The notes below the pieces were generated by a model. That model ran no database searches. It was not told the DNA's origin and was given only the letters and a program-made list of their open reading frames with translations. DNA of 64,000 nt from positions 517,071 to 581,070 of the forward strand of contig NZ_JAKUJZ010000002.1 of assembly GCF_022436675.1 (NCBI RefSeq), read 5' to 3'. This document shows, in pieces, positions 28,483 to 38,215 of this stretch (the first letter of the stretch is position 1; the number at the start of each line of letters is the position of its first letter). The position numbers and the translations under genes were made by a program. Source of the stretch: Rheinheimera hassiensis. Its GTDB lineage: Bacteria; Pseudomonadota; Gammaproteobacteria; Enterobacterales; Alteromonadaceae.

Positions 28483-31293
28483 ATGCACGAAGGTGTAATG
28501 AAGGCGTGGTTAGAGTCTTCTCATCTTGGCGGCGGCAATATGGCCTACGTTGATGAGCTCTATGAATCCTACTTAGCTGAACCTACCAGCGTTGGTGACG
28601 AATGGCGTGAGTTTTTCGCCAAATTACCAAAACTTGACGGCGTCGATCTTGAAACCCGTCACTCTGATGTCAGGCAGCAATTCGCAGATTTGGCCCGTAA
28701 TAAACACCGCGAAGTGGTGGTGGTCAATTCCGGTACAGCTGCTGACAGTCGTCAGGTTAAAGTATTGCAGCTGATTAACTCTTACCGCTTTCGCGGCCAT
28801 CAGCAAGCTAACCTTGACCCGCTAGGCCTGTGGAAGCAATCACGCGTACGTGATTTAGAGCTGTCTTACCACGACTTATCAGAAAGTGATTACGATACCG
28901 AGTTTAATGTTGGATCATTTGCCATTGGCAAAGAAACCATGAAACTGGGTGAATTACACAAAGCGCTGGAGAAAACCTACTGTGGTTCTATCGGTGCTGA
29001 GTATATGCACATTGTTTCTACTGATGAGAAACGCTGGATCCAACAGCGTTTAGAATCGATTCAGTCAGCACCGTCTTATGATAAAGCCGCTAAAACCCGT
29101 ATTTTGAATGGCTTGGTCGCGGCAGACGGTCTGGAAAAATACCTGTCTTCCAAATTCCCGGGTGCCAAGCGTTTTGGTCTGGAAGGTGGCGATGCTATGG
29201 TGCCAATGCTTAAGGCCATGATTCACCGTGCCGGTGAACAGGGCGCTAAAGATTGTGTTATCGGTATGGCGCACCGCGGCCGTTTAAACACCTTAATTAA
29301 CGTGCTGGGTAAAAACCCGTCAAAGTTATTTGACGAGTTTGCCGGTAAATATGAAGTCGTCGGCGCCGGTGATGTGAAATACCACATGGGTTTTTCATCT
29401 GATTTTGAAACAGCCGGTGGCAATGTGCATTTAGCGCTGGCGTTTAACCCGTCACACCTGGAAATTGTAAATCCGGTTGTGATTGGCTCGGTGCGTGCGC
29501 GTTTAGACCGTCGTGGTTGTACCGACGGCTCACTGGCGTTGCCAGTCACCATTCATGGTGACTCAGCTTTTGCCGGCCAGGGTGTAGTAGCGGAAACCTT
29601 TAATATTTCACAAACCCGTGCCTTTAAAGTGGGTGGTACTATCCGTTTAGTGATTAATAACCAGGTTGGTTTTACCACGTCTAAACAGGAAGATACCCGC
29701 TCTACGGAATACTGTACTGACATCGCTAAAATGGTACAGGCGCCTATTTTCCATGTAAATGGTGATGATCCTGAAGCGGTAGTATTTGTTGCACAGTTGG
29801 CAGTGGATTACCGCAATACCTTTAAGCGTGATGTGGTAATTGACTTGGTATGTTATCGCCGTAACGGCCATAACGAAGCTGACGAGCCAAATGCAACGCA
29901 GCCGCTGATGTACCAAAAAATCAAAAAGCACCCAACCCCACGTGAAATTTATGCGCAAAAGCTGGTAGCAGAGGGCTTGTTCAGCACTGAGCAAATCAGT
30001 GAAATGATTGAGCAATACCGTAATGCGCTGGATAAAGGCGATTGTGTGGTAGAAGAATGGCGACCAATGACTGAAACATCAGTTGACTGGACACCGTTCT
30101 TAGGCCATGACTGGGACTCAACTTATGATGCCAGCGTATCAGTAGAAAAACTGGTCGAGTTGGGCAAAAAAGCCACTGCCATTCCAGAGTCGCATACACT
30201 GCAACGTCAGGTTGGCCGTGTTTATGAAGATCGTGCCTTAATGCTCTCTGGCGAGAAGAAAATCGACTGGGGCTTTGCTGAAATTCTGGCTTATGCTTCC
30301 ACGGTAGCCGAAGGCAGCCGTATTCGTATTGTTGGCCAGGACTCGGCTCGTGGTACTTTTTTCCATCGTCATGCGGTATTACACAATCAAACTGATGGCA
30401 GCACCTATACGCCGCTGGAACATATCAGTGACAAACAAGGGCCATTCCAGGTATACGATTCTGCGTTGTCAGAAGAGGCCGTGATGGCGTTTGAATACGG
30501 CTATGCTACTGCAGAGCCTCGCGCCATGGTAATTTGGGAAGGCCAGTTTGGTGATTTTGCCAACGGTGCACAGGTAGTTATTGACCAGTTCCTAAGCTCG
30601 GGCGAGCAGAAGTGGGGCCGGTTGTGTGGCTTAACCTTGTTGTTGCCGCACGGTTACGAAGGCCAGGGCCCGGAGCATTCATCAGCCCGTCTGGAACGCT
30701 TCCTGCAACTATGTGCTGATCACAATATGCAGGTCTGTATTCCGACTACGCCGGCGCAGGTATTTAATATGTTGCGCCGTCAGATGGTACGGCCAATGCG
30801 TCGTCCGTTAATTGTTATGTCGCCAAAGTCGTTACTGCGTCATCCATTGGCTACCTCAACGCTGGAAGAGCTGGCAGCAGGCAAGTTCCATAACGTAATT
30901 GGCGAGATAGACGATATCAAACCAGCTGATGTTAAACGTGTAGTGTTCTGTAGCGGTAAGGTGTACTACGAGTTACTGGAAGAGCGCCGCAAGCGTGAAC
31001 AAAAAGACGTTGCTATTGTCCGTGTTGAACAGCTGTATCCGTTCCCGCATGACGAAATGGCTGAAGTGTTAAGCCAGTATCAGCATGTCACTGACTTTGT
31101 CTGGTGTCAGGAAGAGCCACAGAATCAGGGCGCCTGGTATTGCAGCCAGCATCATTTCCGTGCTGCTATTCCTAAAAACGGTCAGCTTATTTATACCGGC
31201 CGTGATGCTTCGTCATCGCCAGCAGTAGGTTATCTGTCGGTGCATAACAAGCAGCAACAGGCGCTGGTTAACGACGCTTTGACTATAAAATAA
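28483..31293 (+). CDS. sucA: 2-oxoglutarate dehydrogenase E1 component SucA
   Basis: A 936-residue thiamine-diphosphate enzyme decarboxylating 2-oxoglutarate. The N-terminus MKAWLESSHLGGGNMAYVDE matches the segment that binds E2. Conserved motifs include GMAHRGRLNTLINVLGK, HGDSAFAGQGVVAET and NNQVGFTTS. GGGAAA precedes the ATG. The full length suggests a normal gene. It is followed 66 bp later by sucB. Confidence 0.98.
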   Translation: MHEGVMKAWLESSHLGGGNMAYVDELYESYLAEPTSVGDEWREFFAKLPKLDGVDLETRHSDVRQQFADLARNKHREVVVVNSGTAADSRQVKVLQLINSYRFRGHQQANLDPLGLWKQSRVRDLELSYHDLSESDYDTEFNVGSFAIGKETMKLGELHKALEKTYCGSIGAEYMHIVSTDEKRWIQQRLESIQSAPSYDKAAKTRILNGLVAADGLEKYLSSKFPGAKRFGLEGGDAMVPMLKAMIHRAGEQGAKDCVIGMAHRGRLNTLINVLGKNPSKLFDEFAGKYEVVGAGDVKYHMGFSSDFETAGGNVHLALAFNPSHLEIVNPVVIGSVRARLDRRGCTDGSLALPVTIHGDSAFAGQGVVAETFNISQTRAFKVGGTIRLVINNQVGFTTSKQEDTRSTEYCTDIAKMVQAPIFHVNGDDPEAVVFVAQLAVDYRNTFKRDVVIDLVCYRRNGHNEADEPNATQPLMYQKIKKHPTPREIYAQKLVAEGLFSTEQISEMIEQYRNALDKGDCVVEEWRPMTETSVDWTPFLGHDWDSTYDASVSVEKLVELGKKATAIPESHTLQRQVGRVYEDRALMLSGEKKIDWGFAEILAYASTVAEGSRIRIVGQDSARGTFFHRHAVLHNQTDGSTYTPLEHISDKQGPFQVYDSALSEEAVMAFEYGYATAEPRAMVIWEGQFGDFANGAQVVIDQFLSSGEQKWGRLCGLTLLLPHGYEGQGPEHSSARLERFLQLCADHNMQVCIPTTPAQVFNMLRRQMVRPMRRPLIVMSPKSLLRHPLATSTLEELAAGKFHNVIGEIDDIKPADVKRVVFCSGKVYYELLEERRKREQKDVAIVRVEQLYPFPHDEMAEVLSQYQHVTDFVWCQEEPQNQGAWYCSQHHFRAAIPKNGQLIYTGRDASSSPAVGYLSVHNKQQQALVNDALTIK

Positions 31294-31359
31294 TTGATTG
31301 TCCGGCCTGTATAACGGGCCGGTTAAACGAAATAAGACCAACCGGTAAAAGGTGAAAAA

Positions 31360-32565
31360 GTGGAAATTAAAGTACCCGTACTTCCAGAATCTGTTGCAGA
31401 TGCAACCATCGCCACCTGGCACGTTAAAGCAGGCGAAGCCGTAACACGTGATCAGGTATTAGTTGATATTGAAACCGACAAAGTGGTACTTGAAGTTGTT
31501 GCTCAGGCCGATGGCGTAATGGGCGAAATCATTCATGACACCGGTGCTACCGTAACTGCTGAAGAAGTTATTGGTAAAATGGAAGCCGGTGGTGCACCTG
31601 CAGCGAAAAAAGACGATGCGCCAGCGAAGAAAGACGATGCCAAAGCTGATGCCGTACCTGCTACAGGTTCAGACGACAGCAACGACGATGCCTTAAGCCC
31701 GTCTGTGCGCCGCATGATTGCTGAAAAAGGCTTAGACGCCAGCAAAATTAAAGGCACTGGCAAAAATGGCCGTGTGACCAAAGAAGACGTAGAAAAGTTT
31801 GTCGCCGGTGCCCCAGCAAAAGCTGCAGCGCCAGCTGCTTCTGCACCCACTGCGGTAACCGGTGATCGCAGCCAGAAACGTGTGCCTATGACACGTTTAC
31901 GCAAAACCATCGCGAATCGCCTGTTAGAAGCGAAAAATTCTACCGCTATGTTAACGACCTTTAACGAAGTTAACATGAAGCCGATTATGGACCTGCGCAA
32001 GCAATACCAGGACGTGTTTGAAAAGCGCCACGGCATCCGTTTAGGCTTTATGTCGTTCTACGTAAAAGCTGTGACTGAAGCGCTGAAGCGTTACCCAGAA
32101 GTGAATGCAGCGATCGACGGTGATGACATTGTGTATCACAACTTCTTCGACGTCAGCATTGCGGTGTCTACACCTCGTGGTCTGGTCACTCCGGTACTGC
32201 GTGATTGTGACAAAATGAATTTGGCTGAAATTGAAAAAGCCATCAAAGAATTAGCCCTTAAAGGCCGTGACGGTAAGTTGTCTATGGACGACTTAACCGG
32301 CGGTAACTTTACTATCACCAACGGTGGTGTGTTTGGTTCTCTGATGTCTACACCAATCATCAACCCACCTCAAGCCGCTATTTTGGGTATGCATAAAATC
32401 CAGGACCGCGTGATGGTAATCGATGGCAAGATGGAAATTCTGCCAATGATGTATCTGGCGCTATCTTACGACCACCGCATTATCGACGGTAAAGAGTCTG
32501 TAGGCTTCCTGGTAACCATTAAAGAATTGCTGGAAGATCCAACCCGTATCCTGCTGGATATCTGA
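31360..32565 (+). CDS. sucB: 2-oxoglutarate dehydrogenase E2 (dihydrolipoyl succinyltransferase) SucB
   Basis: A 401-residue E2 core. There is one lipoyl domain with the lipoylated lysine K41 ([10 protein letters not shown]), a flexible Ala/Lys/Asp-rich linker (about 80-107), an E1/E3-binding domain ([18 protein letters not shown]) and the catalytic domain with YDHRIIDG near the C-terminus. The start is GTG preceded by AAAGGTG. A strong terminator follows. Confidence 0.98.
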   Translation: MEIKVPVLPESVADATIATWHVKAGEAVTRDQVLVDIETDKVVLEVVAQADGVMGEIIHDTGATVTAEEVIGKMEAGGAPAAKKDDAPAKKDDAKADAVPATGSDDSNDDALSPSVRRMIAEKGLDASKIKGTGKNGRVTKEDVEKFVAGAPAKAAAPAASAPTAVTGDRSQKRVPMTRLRKTIANRLLEAKNSTAMLTTFNEVNMKPIMDLRKQYQDVFEKRHGIRLGFMSFYVKAVTEALKRYPEVNAAIDGDDIVYHNFFDVSIAVSTPRGLVTPVLRDCDKMNLAEIEKAIKELALKGRDGKLSMDDLTGGNFTITNGGVFGSLMSTPIINPPQAAILGMHKIQDRVMVIDGKMEILPMMYLALSYDHRIIDGKESVGFLVTIKELLEDPTRILLDI

Positions 32566-32584
32566 TTATTCGGCAAAAGTAAGC

Positions 32585-32619
32585 AAAAATGCTGTTGTTT
32601 TTTGACAACAGCATTTTTT
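32585..32619 (+). terminator. Intrinsic terminator after sucB
   Basis: AATGCTGTTGT and ACAACAGCATT form a perfect 11-bp stem around a T-rich loop, flanked by A and T runs. It separates sucAB from sucCD. Confidence 0.9.
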
Positions 32620-32636
32620 ATCGAACCGGTTGGCAC

Positions 32637-32642
32637 TATAAT
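32637..32642 (+). promoter_or_regulatory. Probable sucC promoter -10 box
   Basis: A perfect TATAAT lies 18 bp downstream of the sucB terminator and 69 bp before the sucC start. The -35 position (around 32614-32619) is only a T-run from the terminator tail, so the -35 is weak and activation may be needed. It supports sucCD as a separate transcription unit. Confidence 0.5.
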
Positions 32643-32710
32643 ATGCGCCGATCAAAGTCAGGCTGTACTAAACAGTGCAGCTTTCATATTCAAATGAACG
32701 GAAAATAGCC

Positions 32711-33877
32711 ATGAATTTGCACGAGTATCAGGGTAAGCAACTGTTTGCCCAATATGGTTTGCCTGTATCTAAAGGCATTGCCGCAGCTACAGTTGAAGAA
32801 GCGGTAGCAGCTGCAGATAAAATCGGCGGCGATATGTTTGTTGTTAAAGCCCAGGTTCACGCTGGCGGCCGCGGTAAAGCGGGCGGCGTAAAGCTGGTTA
32901 AGAGCAAAGAAGATATCAAAGCTTTCGCAGAAAAATGGCTTGGCAAGAACCTGGTAACTTACCAAACTGATGAAAAAGGTCAGCCGGTTAGCCGTATCCT
33001 GGTTGAACCTTGTACAGATATCGCTAAAGAACTGTATTTAGGTGCAGTAGTTGACCGCTCTTCACGTCGTATCGTGTTTATGGCATCTACTGAAGGTGGC
33101 GTGGAAATTGAAACCGTTGCCCACGAAACACCAGAAAAAATTCTGAAAGCAGCAATTGACCCGTTGGTAGGCGCACAGCCATTTCAGGGCCGTGAGTTAG
33201 CATTCAAATTAGGCCTTGAAGGCAAGCAAGTGAACCAATTCGTGAAAATTTTCATGGGTCTGGCGCAACTGTTTAAAGACAAAGATTTAGCTCTGCTGGA
33301 AGTGAACCCTCTGGTTATCACTCCTGCTGGCGATCTGCACTGCTTAGATGCCAAACTGGTTATCGATGGCAACGCTCTGTACCGTCACCCTGATTTAAAA
33401 GCTATGCAGGACCCTTCACAGGAAGATCCACGTGAAGCACATGCTGCCTCATGGGAACTGAACTATGTAGCGTTAGGTGGCGACATCGGCTGTATGGTTA
33501 ACGGTGCCGGTTTAGCTATGGGTACTATGGACATCGTTAAATTACACGGTGGCCAACCAGCTAACTTCCTGGACGTTGGCGGCGGCGCAACCAAAGAGCG
33601 CGTAGTTGAAGCGTTCAAAATTATCCTGTCTGACGACGCTGTTAAAGCGGTATTTATCAACATTTTCGGCGGTATCGTACGTTGCGATATGATTGCTGAA
33701 GGTGTTATTGGCGCAGTAAAAGAAGTTGGCGTTAAAGTACCGGTAGTTGTACGTCTGCAAGGTAACAATGCAGAGCTGGGTGCTAAAGTGCTGTCTGAAA
33801 GCGGCCTGAATATTATCGCTGACACAGACCTGACTAGTGCTGCCAAGCAAGTAGTTGCTGCAGCGGCTAAGGCATAA
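32711..33877 (+). CDS. sucC: Succinyl-CoA synthetase beta subunit SucC
   Basis: A 388-residue ATP-grasp subunit, the E. coli length. The start at 32711 ([20 protein letters not shown]) matches the family; upstream in-frame codons are not conserved. [19 protein letters not shown] (nucleotide binding) and [12 protein letters not shown] (near the C-terminus) are present. It couples succinyl-CoA hydrolysis to ATP or GTP formation together with SucD. Confidence 0.98.
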   Translation: MNLHEYQGKQLFAQYGLPVSKGIAAATVEEAVAAADKIGGDMFVVKAQVHAGGRGKAGGVKLVKSKEDIKAFAEKWLGKNLVTYQTDEKGQPVSRILVEPCTDIAKELYLGAVVDRSSRRIVFMASTEGGVEIETVAHETPEKILKAAIDPLVGAQPFQGRELAFKLGLEGKQVNQFVKIFMGLAQLFKDKDLALLEVNPLVITPAGDLHCLDAKLVIDGNALYRHPDLKAMQDPSQEDPREAHAASWELNYVALGGDIGCMVNGAGLAMGTMDIVKLHGGQPANFLDVGGGATKERVVEAFKIILSDDAVKAVFINIFGGIVRCDMIAEGVIGAVKEVGVKVPVVVRLQGNNAELGAKVLSESGLNIIADTDLTSAAKQVVAAAAKA

Positions 33878-33887
33878 GGGGTTATCA

Positions 33888-34760
33888 ATGAGCGTTTTAA
33901 TTAATAAAGATACCAAAGTAATTTGTCAGGGCTTCACGGGTGCTCAGGGTACTTTCCACTCTGAACAAGCCATTGCTTATGGCACTAAAATGGTTGGTGG
34001 TGTGACTCCGGGTAAAGGCGGTCAAACTCACTTAGGTTTACCAGTATTCAATACAGTTAAAGAAGCAGTAGAAGCAACTGGTGCAGAAGCATCAGTAATT
34101 TACGTACCAGCTGCTTTTTGTAAAGATTCTATCCTGGAAGCGGCAAATGGTGGCATCAAGCTGATCGTTTGTATCACTGAAGGCATTCCTACACTGGATA
34201 TGCTGGACGCTAAAGTACGTTGTGACGAATTAGGCGTACGCTTAATTGGCCCTAACTGCCCGGGCGTGATCACGCCAGGCGAATGTAAAATTGGTATTAT
34301 GCCAGGCCACATTCACTTACCAGGTAAAGTAGGTATTGTTTCACGTTCAGGTACTCTGACCTATGAAGCAGTAAAACAAACTACCGATTACGGTTTCGGC
34401 CAGTCTACCTGTGTAGGTATTGGTGGCGACCCAATTCCAGGTTCTAACTTCATCGACATCCTGAAATTATTCCAGGACGATCCACAAACTGAAGCCATCG
34501 TAATGATCGGTGAAATTGGTGGTTCAGCTGAAGAAGAAGCGGCTGCTTACATCAAGCAACACGTGACTAAGCCAGTTGTGTCTTACATCGCCGGTGTTAC
34601 TGCACCAGCTGGTAAGCGCATGGGCCACGCAGGAGCTATCATCTCTGGTGGTAAAGGTACAGCTGACGAGAAGTTCGCTGCACTGGAAGACGCCGGTGTT
34701 AAAACCGTGAAAAGCTTAGCCGATATCGGTAAAGCACTGAAAGAATTGACTGGCTGGTAA
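33888..34760 (+). CDS. sucD: Succinyl-CoA synthetase alpha subunit SucD
   Basis: A 290-residue subunit that binds CoA and is phosphorylated on the active-site histidine, H247, in [18 protein letters not shown]. The N-terminus [18 protein letters not shown] and the segment [15 protein letters not shown] are family hallmarks. It follows sucC by 10 bp and ends in an intrinsic terminator. Confidence 0.98.
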   Translation: MSVLINKDTKVICQGFTGAQGTFHSEQAIAYGTKMVGGVTPGKGGQTHLGLPVFNTVKEAVEATGAEASVIYVPAAFCKDSILEAANGGIKLIVCITEGIPTLDMLDAKVRCDELGVRLIGPNCPGVITPGECKIGIMPGHIHLPGKVGIVSRSGTLTYEAVKQTTDYGFGQSTCVGIGGDPIPGSNFIDILKLFQDDPQTEAIVMIGEIGGSAEEEAAAYIKQHVTKPVVSYIAGVTAPAGKRMGHAGAIISGGKGTADEKFAALEDAGVKTVKSLADIGKALKELTGW

Positions 34761-34781
34761 CAGGTTGTTGATTTAGCTTAT

Positions 34782-34809
34782 AAAAACCCGCTTATGTAGC
34801 GGGTTTTTT
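34782..34809 (+). terminator. Intrinsic terminator after sucD
   Basis: AAAAACCCGCT, loop TATGT, then AGCGGGTTTTTT: a strong stem with a run of six T, 21 bp beyond the sucD stop. Confidence 0.93.
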
Positions 34810-34885
34810 GTTTTAAGCACTAGCATGGTGTTTTATTACAATTCAGTGTACGGTTCAGTTTTAAGATTACACTTGGATTAAACCG

Positions 34886-35938
34886 ATGAAAGTGGGTGTT
34901 TTCCCCGGCAAGTTTTTACCACCGCACCGCGGTCATATTACCGCGATACTTCGCGCGCATGCCCTGTGTGATAAATTGTATGTGGTGATCAGTGAGCGTA
35001 CGGTTGAAGATGGGCAACTGTGTAAAAGTGCCGGTATTGCTTATATCAGCGGCGTACTGCGCCAGCGCTGGTTATCTCAGGAGTTACAAGGGCTGGGTAT
35101 CGAAGTACTGCTGCAAAATGAAGATGCAATGACACCTTTTCCACAAGGCTGGGGCGCTTACGCCATGCAGCTTAAACACACCGTGCCTGAGCCTTTTAGT
35201 GTGATTTATGGCGGTGAAGAAAGTTATCGTGACGGCCACAATCGATATTTTCCTGGCATTGAGTATAAAGTACTAGACCCACAGCGTACTCAGTGGCCCA
35301 TAAGCGGCACAGAAATTCGTAATCACCCGTATTTGCACTGGGACTATATCGCCGGCTCTGCCAGGCCGTTTTTCGCCCGTAAGGTACTGATCACCGGGCC
35401 GGAGTCTTGCGGTAAAACCACACTAACGCGCAAACTGGCCAAAGTGTATTGCACCTCCTGGTCGGAAGAGCTGGGCCGTGACTATCAGCACGATGTTGTC
35501 GGCGGCAATGGCGACTTATTTGATCTGGAAGATTTTAATCGTATAACGCATTTGCAGTATGAGCAGGATTTAACCGCCTTGCGCAGCGCCAACAAGGTGT
35601 GCTTTTTTGATACCGATGCCGTGGTTACGGCGTTTTTCAGTCAGGTATTTTTAGGCCAGGTGGCAAGCCGGATAGAAAGTTTTATCGATCCAACCAAGTA
35701 CGACCTGGTGATAGCGCTTAAACCCACTGTGCCATGGGTCGCCGATGGTATGCGTGAGCTGGGCGAGCAGGCCACCCGTGAATTGAGCTTTGACCAACTG
35801 ATGGCGCTGTATCAGAGCTATGGTTTTGATGTCAGCCGCTTTTGCATGATAGATGCGCCGGACTATTATCAGCGTTTTGAGGGCTGTATCACTGCAGTTG
35901 AAAAATTGCTTTATGGCTGTGCTGAATCAACGATATAA
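34886..35938 (+). CDS. nadR: NadR-like NMN adenylyltransferase / ribosylnicotinamide kinase
   Basis: A 350-residue bifunctional NAD-salvage enzyme. The N-terminal nucleotidyltransferase has GKFLPPHRGH (about residues 9-18) and the closing SGTEIRNHPYLHWDYI. The C-terminal kinase has the P-loop GPESCGKTT (about 171-179), ELGRDYQHD and FFDTDAVVTAFF. E. coli NadR is about 410 residues because it also carries an N-terminal helix-turn-helix repressor domain. That domain is missing here, as the protein opens directly with the transferase. It is therefore likely an enzyme only, not a DNA-binding regulator. It has its own unit between two terminated operons. Confidence 0.88.
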   Translation: MKVGVFPGKFLPPHRGHITAILRAHALCDKLYVVISERTVEDGQLCKSAGIAYISGVLRQRWLSQELQGLGIEVLLQNEDAMTPFPQGWGAYAMQLKHTVPEPFSVIYGGEESYRDGHNRYFPGIEYKVLDPQRTQWPISGTEIRNHPYLHWDYIAGSARPFFARKVLITGPESCGKTTLTRKLAKVYCTSWSEELGRDYQHDVVGGNGDLFDLEDFNRITHLQYEQDLTALRSANKVCFFDTDAVVTAFFSQVFLGQVASRIESFIDPTKYDLVIALKPTVPWVADGMRELGEQATRELSFDQLMALYQSYGFDVSRFCMIDAPDYYQRFEGCITAVEKLLYGCAESTI

Positions 35939-35962
35939 AATAAATCTCCTGCCGGAACTTCT

Positions 35963-35979
35963 CTTAAGACTACTTTAAG
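35963..35979 (+). promoter_or_regulatory. PmrA/QseB-type direct-repeat operator before the 36-44 kb operon
   Basis: The sequence CTTAAG-ACTAC-TTTAAG fits the PmrA/BasR box pattern (C/T)TTAA(G/T)-N5-(C/T)TTAA(G/T). It lies 44 bp upstream of the first gene of a ten-gene operon that itself encodes an OmpR-family regulator. A near-identical box lies at 49288-49304. Binding by the encoded regulator is inferred. Confidence 0.6.
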
Positions 35980-36023
35980 TATTCTCCTCCAGACTGGTTG
36001 TAACGGTAAAACAGGAGCCCGTT

Positions 36024-36728
36024 ATGACCAGTCTTATGCACAGCGCCAAACTCAGCGGTAGTACAAGCGTCAACAACGTCGTAACTGAGCCCGGCGAAAG
36101 TTGCTTACAGTTAGTGTTACCTGATCAGCCACAACGCAGTTCATTGCAGCAATTTATTCAACAAGGTTTTGCTACTAACTATCAGGCTAACGTGCAGCAT
36201 TTTATGCCTAATTTATTAGGTGTAAGCCGCAATGGGCAGTGGCAGGCCGTATTGGGGTTGCGCAGTGCTGCTAAAACGCCGTTGTTTATTGAGCAATACT
36301 TGCCTGATGCCGTAGAGCAATTACTTGCCACTCACGGTTTGTCTGCTGAGCGTCACCAGTTGATAGAAATCGGCCATTTGTATGCGTCAAACCGGCAAAG
36401 CTTATTACAACTCTTCGTACTGATGGCTTATGCGCTGGACCAGTTAAATTACCGCTATTTATTATGTGCCGCCACGACACAGGTACGCGGTATTTTAAGC
36501 CGCCATGGCATTGAGCTGACCGAATTGGCTGAGGCAAAAGCGGATGCTTTAGGTGAACAGGCGGCGAGTTGGGGAACCTACTACGACACCAATCCAAAAG
36601 TGTGCGTGATGGATTTAGCCGCCGTGACCCGGCTTATTCATCGCGAAGAGAAGCTCACGGCTTTAGCGCATCAGCACTGGCCGCAGTTACATCAGTTGGT
36701 TGCCCGCTTGCCGGCAGGAGACTGCTAA
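36024..36728 (+). CDS. Thermostable hemolysin family protein (GNAT-like)
   Basis: A 234-residue protein of the thermostable-hemolysin family, named after a Vibrio protein. The core (about residues 50-200) carries MPNLLGVSRNGQWQAVLGLR, TPLFIEQYLPDAVEQLL and LIEIGHLYASN, reminiscent of GNAT or autoinducer-synthase-like folds. There is no signal peptide or membrane segment, so despite its name a cytoplasmic acyl- or acetyl-transfer role is as likely as lysis. It is the first gene of a ten-gene run and shares a one-base TAATG junction with the acyl-adenylate enzyme. Family call good; function unknown. Confidence 0.75.
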   Translation: MTSLMHSAKLSGSTSVNNVVTEPGESCLQLVLPDQPQRSSLQQFIQQGFATNYQANVQHFMPNLLGVSRNGQWQAVLGLRSAAKTPLFIEQYLPDAVEQLLATHGLSAERHQLIEIGHLYASNRQSLLQLFVLMAYALDQLNYRYLLCAATTQVRGILSRHGIELTELAEAKADALGEQAASWGTYYDTNPKVCVMDLAAVTRLIHREEKLTALAHQHWPQLHQLVARLPAGDC

Positions 36729-38215
36729 TGCGTATTGAATTACCCGCCACGGCTATGCTGCGCGATCTGGCAACGGAGATAAGTTACCCGCAAGCCCAGA
36801 TCAAAAAACAGATGCGCTTTTGGCAGGAACTATTATCAGGCTATGGTGCGCGGCGTATTGCGTTGGCTGCCAATAGCTCAGCGCAGTGGGCGCTGCTAGA
36901 TTTAGCCTGTCTGGATGCAGATTTATTATTGGTGCCACTGCCAACTTATTTGACTGGTAGCCAACTGACGCACGTGATGTCGCAGTTGCAGCCAGATATT
37001 TATATTTCAGATACTGAGCAACTGACAGCCGAATTTACCCTGTTGGAACAAGTCGGTGATTTATTAATGTATCGCCGTGAATTAGCCGGCTCTGGTGCAG
37101 CTATTACACCGGGTTGTCAAAAAATCACCTTTACTTCAGGTTCAACCGGACAGCCAAAAGGTGTGTGTTTATCGGCAAAAAGCCAGCTTGATGTGGCGCA
37201 CAGCCTTATTGAACGTATTAAACAACATTCACCTAAACACCTGTGTTTATTGCCTTTAAGTACGCTATTGGAAAACATCGCAGGTATTTATGCGCCATTG
37301 TTAGCGGGTGGCGAGGTGCTGATAGCACCGGATTTAATGCGCGGTTTTAACGGGAGCCAGCTGGTTAGCCCACAGGCTTTACTTCAGCTTATAACTAGCG
37401 TAGCACCCAAAAGTCTGATTTTAGTACCGGAATTACTGCAACTGCTGGTGATGGCGAGAACTCAGGGCTGGCAAGCTCCGTCGTCACTGCAATTTATCGC
37501 TGTAGGAGGTGCTCATGTTTCTGTTGCGTTATTGCTGCAGGCGTCACGGCTTGGATTGCCCGTGTTCCAGGGCTATGGCTTAAGTGAATGTGCATCTGTG
37601 GTCGCGCTATCAAGTTTTGATGCCCGGCAAAGTACCGCCTTGGAACTCGAATTAGTCGGTTTGCCGTTAGCGCATCGTGATATCGAAATTATCGATGGCG
37701 AAATTGTCGTAAACCAACCTTTTTTGGGCTATTTGGGCGATGCTGCCTCTGCTGGCAATAAGGTTTTTACCGGTGATTTAGGCGAACTGGATGCAAAAGG
37801 GCAGTTACGCATTCTGGGGCGGCGTAAAAACTTACTTATTTCCAGCCTGGGCCGAAATATTTCACCGGAATGGCCTGAAGCCTTGCTTACACAAAGCGGT
37901 TTAATTCGCCAGGCGGTGTTGGTTGGTGATGCCAAGCCTTACTGTGCGGCACTTTTATATCTTGCTGATCCCAAGTCGGCAGCGTTGTTGCCAGCCTATC
38001 TGCAGCAGGTGAACCAGCAACTACCAGATTATGCGCAAATAAAAGCTTATCACCTGCTAACCCAGCCTTTATCTGTGGCAGATGGCACCCTAACAGCCAA
38101 TGGCCTGCCGCGCCGTGCTGAGGTGGTTAAAAAATACCAACGTCAAATTCATGATTTATTTGTACCTACTACAGCAATTGGAGAGTCCTATGAGTTTTTA
38201 TCAAACGTTGGTTAA
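36728..38215 (+). CDS. Acyl-adenylate-forming enzyme (AMP-binding, acyl-CoA synthetase-like)
   Basis: A 495-residue ANL-superfamily enzyme expected to activate a carboxylic, probably fatty, acid with ATP. The A3 motif TFTSGSTGQPKGV lies near residues 134-146, A5 GYGLSE at 282-287, A7 TGDLG at 348-352, followed by RRKNLLISSLGRNISPEW. At the C-terminus, where acyl-CoA synthetases carry a catalytic lysine (NGK or TLK motifs), this protein reads TANGLPRR (456-463) with no lysine. The start at 36728 overlaps the upstream stop by one base, and the 3' end overlaps the next gene by 26 bp. The substrate is not known. Confidence 0.82.
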   Translation: MRIELPATAMLRDLATEISYPQAQIKKQMRFWQELLSGYGARRIALAANSSAQWALLDLACLDADLLLVPLPTYLTGSQLTHVMSQLQPDIYISDTEQLTAEFTLLEQVGDLLMYRRELAGSGAAITPGCQKITFTSGSTGQPKGVCLSAKSQLDVAHSLIERIKQHSPKHLCLLPLSTLLENIAGIYAPLLAGGEVLIAPDLMRGFNGSQLVSPQALLQLITSVAPKSLILVPELLQLLVMARTQGWQAPSSLQFIAVGGAHVSVALLLQASRLGLPVFQGYGLSECASVVALSSFDARQSTALELELVGLPLAHRDIEIIDGEIVVNQPFLGYLGDAASAGNKVFTGDLGELDAKGQLRILGRRKNLLISSLGRNISPEWPEALLTQSGLIRQAVLVGDAKPYCAALLYLADPKSAALLPAYLQQVNQQLPDYAQIKAYHLLTQPLSVADGTLTANGLPRRAEVVKKYQRQIHDLFVPTTAIGESYEFLSNVG

